This document shows, one piece after another, positions 45,576 through 48,185 of a DNA stretch of 48,185 nt. The DNA lies in NCBI GenBank assembly GCA_023091735.1, contig JALKBU010000325.1, positions 1 through 48,185 on the forward strand, in the 5' to 3' direction. The translations under genes and the position numbers were made by a program. The DNA is from Trichomonas tenax (taxonomy: Eukaryota; Parabasalia; Trichomonadida; Trichomonadidae). How positions within the stretch are numbered: the first letter of the stretch is position 1; the number at the start of each line of letters is the position of its first letter. Below the pieces are notes generated by a model, which was not told where the DNA came from, did no database searches, and was given only the letters and a program-made list of their open reading frames with translations.

Positions 45576-47915
45576 TTAAGATAAAAATCTTTTCACTTTT
45601 TTTTGAGCAATTATTTCAGGCTTCGAAGGATTTCCACAAACAAAATCTGATGCAATATCAGGGCAATCTTGACCAACCATGCTTAGAATTGAGTAAATGG
45701 AAATCTCAAATATGGATGAAATCCCATCATCATCGCCTTCACACAAAGTTAGAAAATCTCTGTAACTATTCCAAAGCTTCGACGCATCGAGGTACTTAGA
45801 AATGACTGCATAATTCTCAGAGTCAATGATCATGCAAGAAATAAATGCTGCGCAGATAGCATCGAAGTGATGATCATCAGCATATGTGAAATTGGAAACG
45901 AACTTTCTCACAATACGTGCAAAACTAATCAATGCGTATGCAGCGCTTCCAACTCTCATTTTGTTGATGCTTTCTAATACAATCTTGAATGTTTCAAAGT
46001 GGTTCCTATATTTGGCGATCTTCTGGATAATTTCCAGTGTTTCTTCTGTCAAGAATTTCAGCATTAAAGCTATGAAAGGATCTTCTTCGATTTGGAACAT
46101 GAAGCGGAGACTTTTGATTGTTTTTTTAATGCGATCTTTGATTCCATCAAGTTTAGAGCTTTCATCTTTTTCATTATCATCTAAACACTTGATGTAGATG
46201 CAGAGACGTGCAGAAGGCATGACAACTTTTGTAAGCAGATGATGCATTTTCTCATTGATATCATCTTGGCCTTCAACTTGTGTTGTTGCAACTTTAAGAA
46301 TTGTTGGAGTAACATTTAACATGCTGTCGTTTGAAGCAACGATGTGTTGGATATCACGAAGAGGACATTCAATAGCTTTCTTGACAACAGGAGGCTGAGG
46401 AAGCTTTTCTGCTGAAATTTTTGTTGAACTGAACGAATTTCTTCTTTTCGCTTGTTTCTTAACAACGAATTTTGGACCCAACAAAACTTCATTACTGAAC
46501 AATGTATGCCAAACATTGCACATGTGAGACATGAAGTAACCTTCGTAGTTGGATCTGAGAATTTCAAGTTTTGATGCAGCATCAAGGAGATCAATGTTAT
46601 GCTCAAAGAAGTCTTCGCACTCAATGATTCTGTCCATGATGTTGGCGCAGAAATATTCAATAAATGCAGGATCATGCAATATATATTCTTTTGGCATCTT
46701 ACTGCGCAATTGCTTTGCTTCATCTGAGTCGGAATAAATATCAATCGGACTCAAAAGTCTCGTGTTTGCCATATTCCAGTATCTGTTGAATTCATCGGTG
46801 GCTTTCATCTTTTTCTTTTGAAGTTTCTCGAAAAGCAATCGTGAAACCGGTACATCATTTGTTGGAACATACTTTGATAATGCAATTTCGAAAAACAGTG
46901 GCTCGAGGTCGTTGTTTAACTTATCTGGAAGTTTCAACTTTTCTGAAATTGGGAATTTCATTAATTTATCATCGCTTAAAACGATTTTTTGAATAAGGAG
47001 GCATTCGTGGGATGTCAACACAATGCAAGTACGCGAGTCATAACAGAAGATACGATGTGGCAATATATAACATGGAGTTTCTGGATGTAAAGCAGAAAGT
47101 ATAAGATTAAACCTAGAATGCGTTGGATTTTTAGCTGCAAAGACGAGATTTTTGATCAATGGATGTTCTTCATCGATTTTATCATTTGAATGAGAATAAT
47201 CAAGAAATGATGGAATGATAACATCCTGAATAAATGATACAACCATTTTCTCTGGCTGTCTCTGGTAAAACATATCGATGATTTTAAGGTTGTGTTTCGT
47301 CATTAAATATGATGAACTTTCGACAGATTTAATAAATATCGTCATATAGTCAGAATCTGTTGTAGGATTTGTTTGTACTTCTAAATCCGAGTATGTTGCC
47401 CAAAGATTTCGAATAAAATTATGGTTTGATAAAATAAATGATGAAAAAAATCGACAAAACATTGATAAATCCGCTACACTAAAAAGCTCTTCAAGAAATT
47501 TCGTTGCATTTGCAGTTAATTCTTCGGAAATAAAATTGTGATATAAAGCAGGAAACGTAGCAATTGAAAATATTTCAAGATTCTTTGTGTCCGTAGTGAA
47601 GTAGACAGCAGCAGCCTTTGCAAAAGTCGAAGGTTCGGAAATTATCGTTAAAATCCAAGATTGAAGGAAATGACTTGAGTTCGGAGAGATTCTTTGATGT
47701 ATTCTGTTCGGCTTCTTGATTGCCTTTGCAACAACGTCTAAAATATTAGGTGTTTGAAAAAAATCCTTCGACTTTAACATATATCTCAAAATATTCGCGT
47801 GGTGTGCATAAGCTTGGATGTCCATTCCTGTTCCGGTGATCTTATTTTCGGCAAATTTCTCTGTTTTCCCGGTGCTCCAATGAAGAGTCCACTGCAAATT
47901 TCTTAATTCATCCAT
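45576..47915 (-). CDS. Unknown 779-residue helical protein
   Basis: The gene is a long intact ORF starting at a clear ATG. The protein is almost entirely alpha-helical by composition, with repeated Leu/Phe/Ile-rich segments that suggest an armadillo/HEAT-like or other solenoid fold. A basic Ser-rich stretch ('KKQAKRRNSFSSTK') near residue 490 interrupts it. Residues about 270-320 ('PCYILPHRIFCYDSRTCIV') are less helical. No catalytic motif, signal peptide or membrane segment was seen. I do not recognise a family. A clean copy of the promoter-like element, TTGACATGTAAAC, lies about 30 bp upstream of the ATG, which supports this start. Confidence 0.85.
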   Translation of the reverse strand: MDELRNLQWTLHWSTGKTEKFAENKITGTGMDIQAYAHHANILRYMLKSKDFFQTPNILDVVAKAIKKPNRIHQRISPNSSHFLQSWILTIISEPSTFAKAAAVYFTTDTKNLEIFSIATFPALYHNFISEELTANATKFLEELFSVADLSMFCRFFSSFILSNHNFIRNLWATYSDLEVQTNPTTDSDYMTIFIKSVESSSYLMTKHNLKIIDMFYQRQPEKMVVSFIQDVIIPSFLDYSHSNDKIDEEHPLIKNLVFAAKNPTHSRFNLILSALHPETPCYILPHRIFCYDSRTCIVLTSHECLLIQKIVLSDDKLMKFPISEKLKLPDKLNNDLEPLFFEIALSKYVPTNDVPVSRLLFEKLQKKKMKATDEFNRYWNMANTRLLSPIDIYSDSDEAKQLRSKMPKEYILHDPAFIEYFCANIMDRIIECEDFFEHNIDLLDAASKLEILRSNYEGYFMSHMCNVWHTLFSNEVLLGPKFVVKKQAKRRNSFSSTKISAEKLPQPPVVKKAIECPLRDIQHIVASNDSMLNVTPTILKVATTQVEGQDDINEKMHHLLTKVVMPSARLCIYIKCLDDNEKDESSKLDGIKDRIKKTIKSLRFMFQIEEDPFIALMLKFLTEETLEIIQKIAKYRNHFETFKIVLESINKMRVGSAAYALISFARIVRKFVSNFTYADDHHFDAICAAFISCMIIDSENYAVISKYLDASKLWNSYRDFLTLCEGDDDGISSIFEISIYSILSMVGQDCPDIASDFVCGNPSKPEIIAQKKVKRFLS

Positions 47916-47945
47916 AATAAAAATTTAAATCTGTCACCTGGAATT

Positions 47946-47960
47946 CTTGACATGTAAACT
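47946..47960 (-). promoter_or_regulatory. TTGACATGTAAAC promoter element
   Basis: CTTGACATGTAAACT lies roughly 31-45 bp upstream of the ATG at 47915 of the minus-strand gene. It is one of the best matches to the element found before many genes here. Confidence 0.5.
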
Positions 47961-48185
47961 TTTCTCTTTAAAATATCCAAATCGTTATACATTGAATTTT
48001 GAGAATTTTAAATTCTACCACGGTTTTTAACCTTGAAAAATAAAAAATATATTTTTCGGGGTGTATTTTTATTAAAACAACAATTTATATAACAACATTA
48101 AGACTAGAGTCATGGGAGAAATGGATTGTATGCTTCTTTTTAAGGTAGGTCAAAGAAATAACAATATCTAATATTGGAATGACTC
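47961..48185. other. Intergenic DNA at the window edge
   Basis: Nothing recognisable was seen. The 5' end of another gene may lie beyond the edge. Confidence 0.4.

Noticed and set aside
1..48185. Spliceosomal introns of the trichomonad type (conserved branch and 3' motif ACTAACACACAG)
   Set aside because: No match to the combined branch/3' splice motif was seen, and all recognised genes read through without gaps.
1..48185. rRNA genes, CRISPR arrays, bacterial operons
   Set aside because: No conserved rRNA segments or spaced repeats were seen; gene spacing and AT-rich leaders are eukaryotic in style.

Overview
The window reads as nuclear DNA of a flagellated parabasalid protist, most likely a Tritrichomonas/Trichomonas-type trichomonad. 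The genes are intronless, and the intergenic DNA is very AT-rich and often long. There are TpLRR (BspA-like) surface proteins, GGAIYF-repeat (Pmp-like) surface proteins and ankyrin fragments, many of them decayed. A ciliary transition-zone gene (TMEM216 family) and an EB1 gene fit a flagellated cell. The genus is an inference; nothing here names the species.

Left part (1-7.3 kb): a BspA-like remnant (0.4-0.94 kb); a small putative BORCS5/myrlysin-like protein (2170-2670); TMEM216-like (3883-4308); a decayed surface-protein tail (5.04-5.37 kb); a short BspA-like gene (minus, 5427-6065); and a Pmp-like scrap (6.8-7.07 kb).

Central left (7.3-13 kb): a 919-residue coiled-coil protein converges on an LRR-PP2C phosphatase fusion. 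From 13 to 18.5 kb lies a gene desert holding a GC-rich hairpin island (14.74-14.97 kb) and a BspA-like pseudogene (16.6-17.9 kb).

Middle (18.5-31.4 kb): beta-mannosidase, a GC-rich island of unknown origin (about 21.48-21.88 kb), a Nek-like pseudokinase, a 2.5 kb desert, a NOT4 orthologue lacking its RING domain, a C2-domain protein, a DEAD-box helicase, a small novel protein, and an EB1 protein.

Right (31.4-48.2 kb): a Pmp-like pseudogene, a P-loop protein of unknown function, cyclophilin, a CD39-type apyrase with signal peptide and membrane anchor, a Pmp-like gene broken by an in-frame stop, a circularly permuted nucleolar GTPase, a Q/Y-rich protein, a frameshifted small coiled-coil gene, more decayed fragments, an unknown 253-residue protein, a 0.92 kb inverted-repeat element with nearly identical 314-bp arms, an ankyrin remnant, and a 779-residue helical protein.

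The housekeeping genes are independently transcribed rather than co-regulated. What links many of them is a short element, TTTACATGTCAA and its reverse complement, placed 10-110 bp upstream of start codons and clustered six-fold between the divergent genes at 30.66-30.84 kb. This looks like a core promoter or initiator-type element. The accessory layer (BspA, Pmp, ankyrin) is mostly broken, consistent with birth-and-death evolution of surface gene families. No complete new multi-gene system is evident. The most unusual signals are the promoter element, the inverted-repeat element carrying E2F-like palindromes, the two GC-rich islands, and the pseudokinase.
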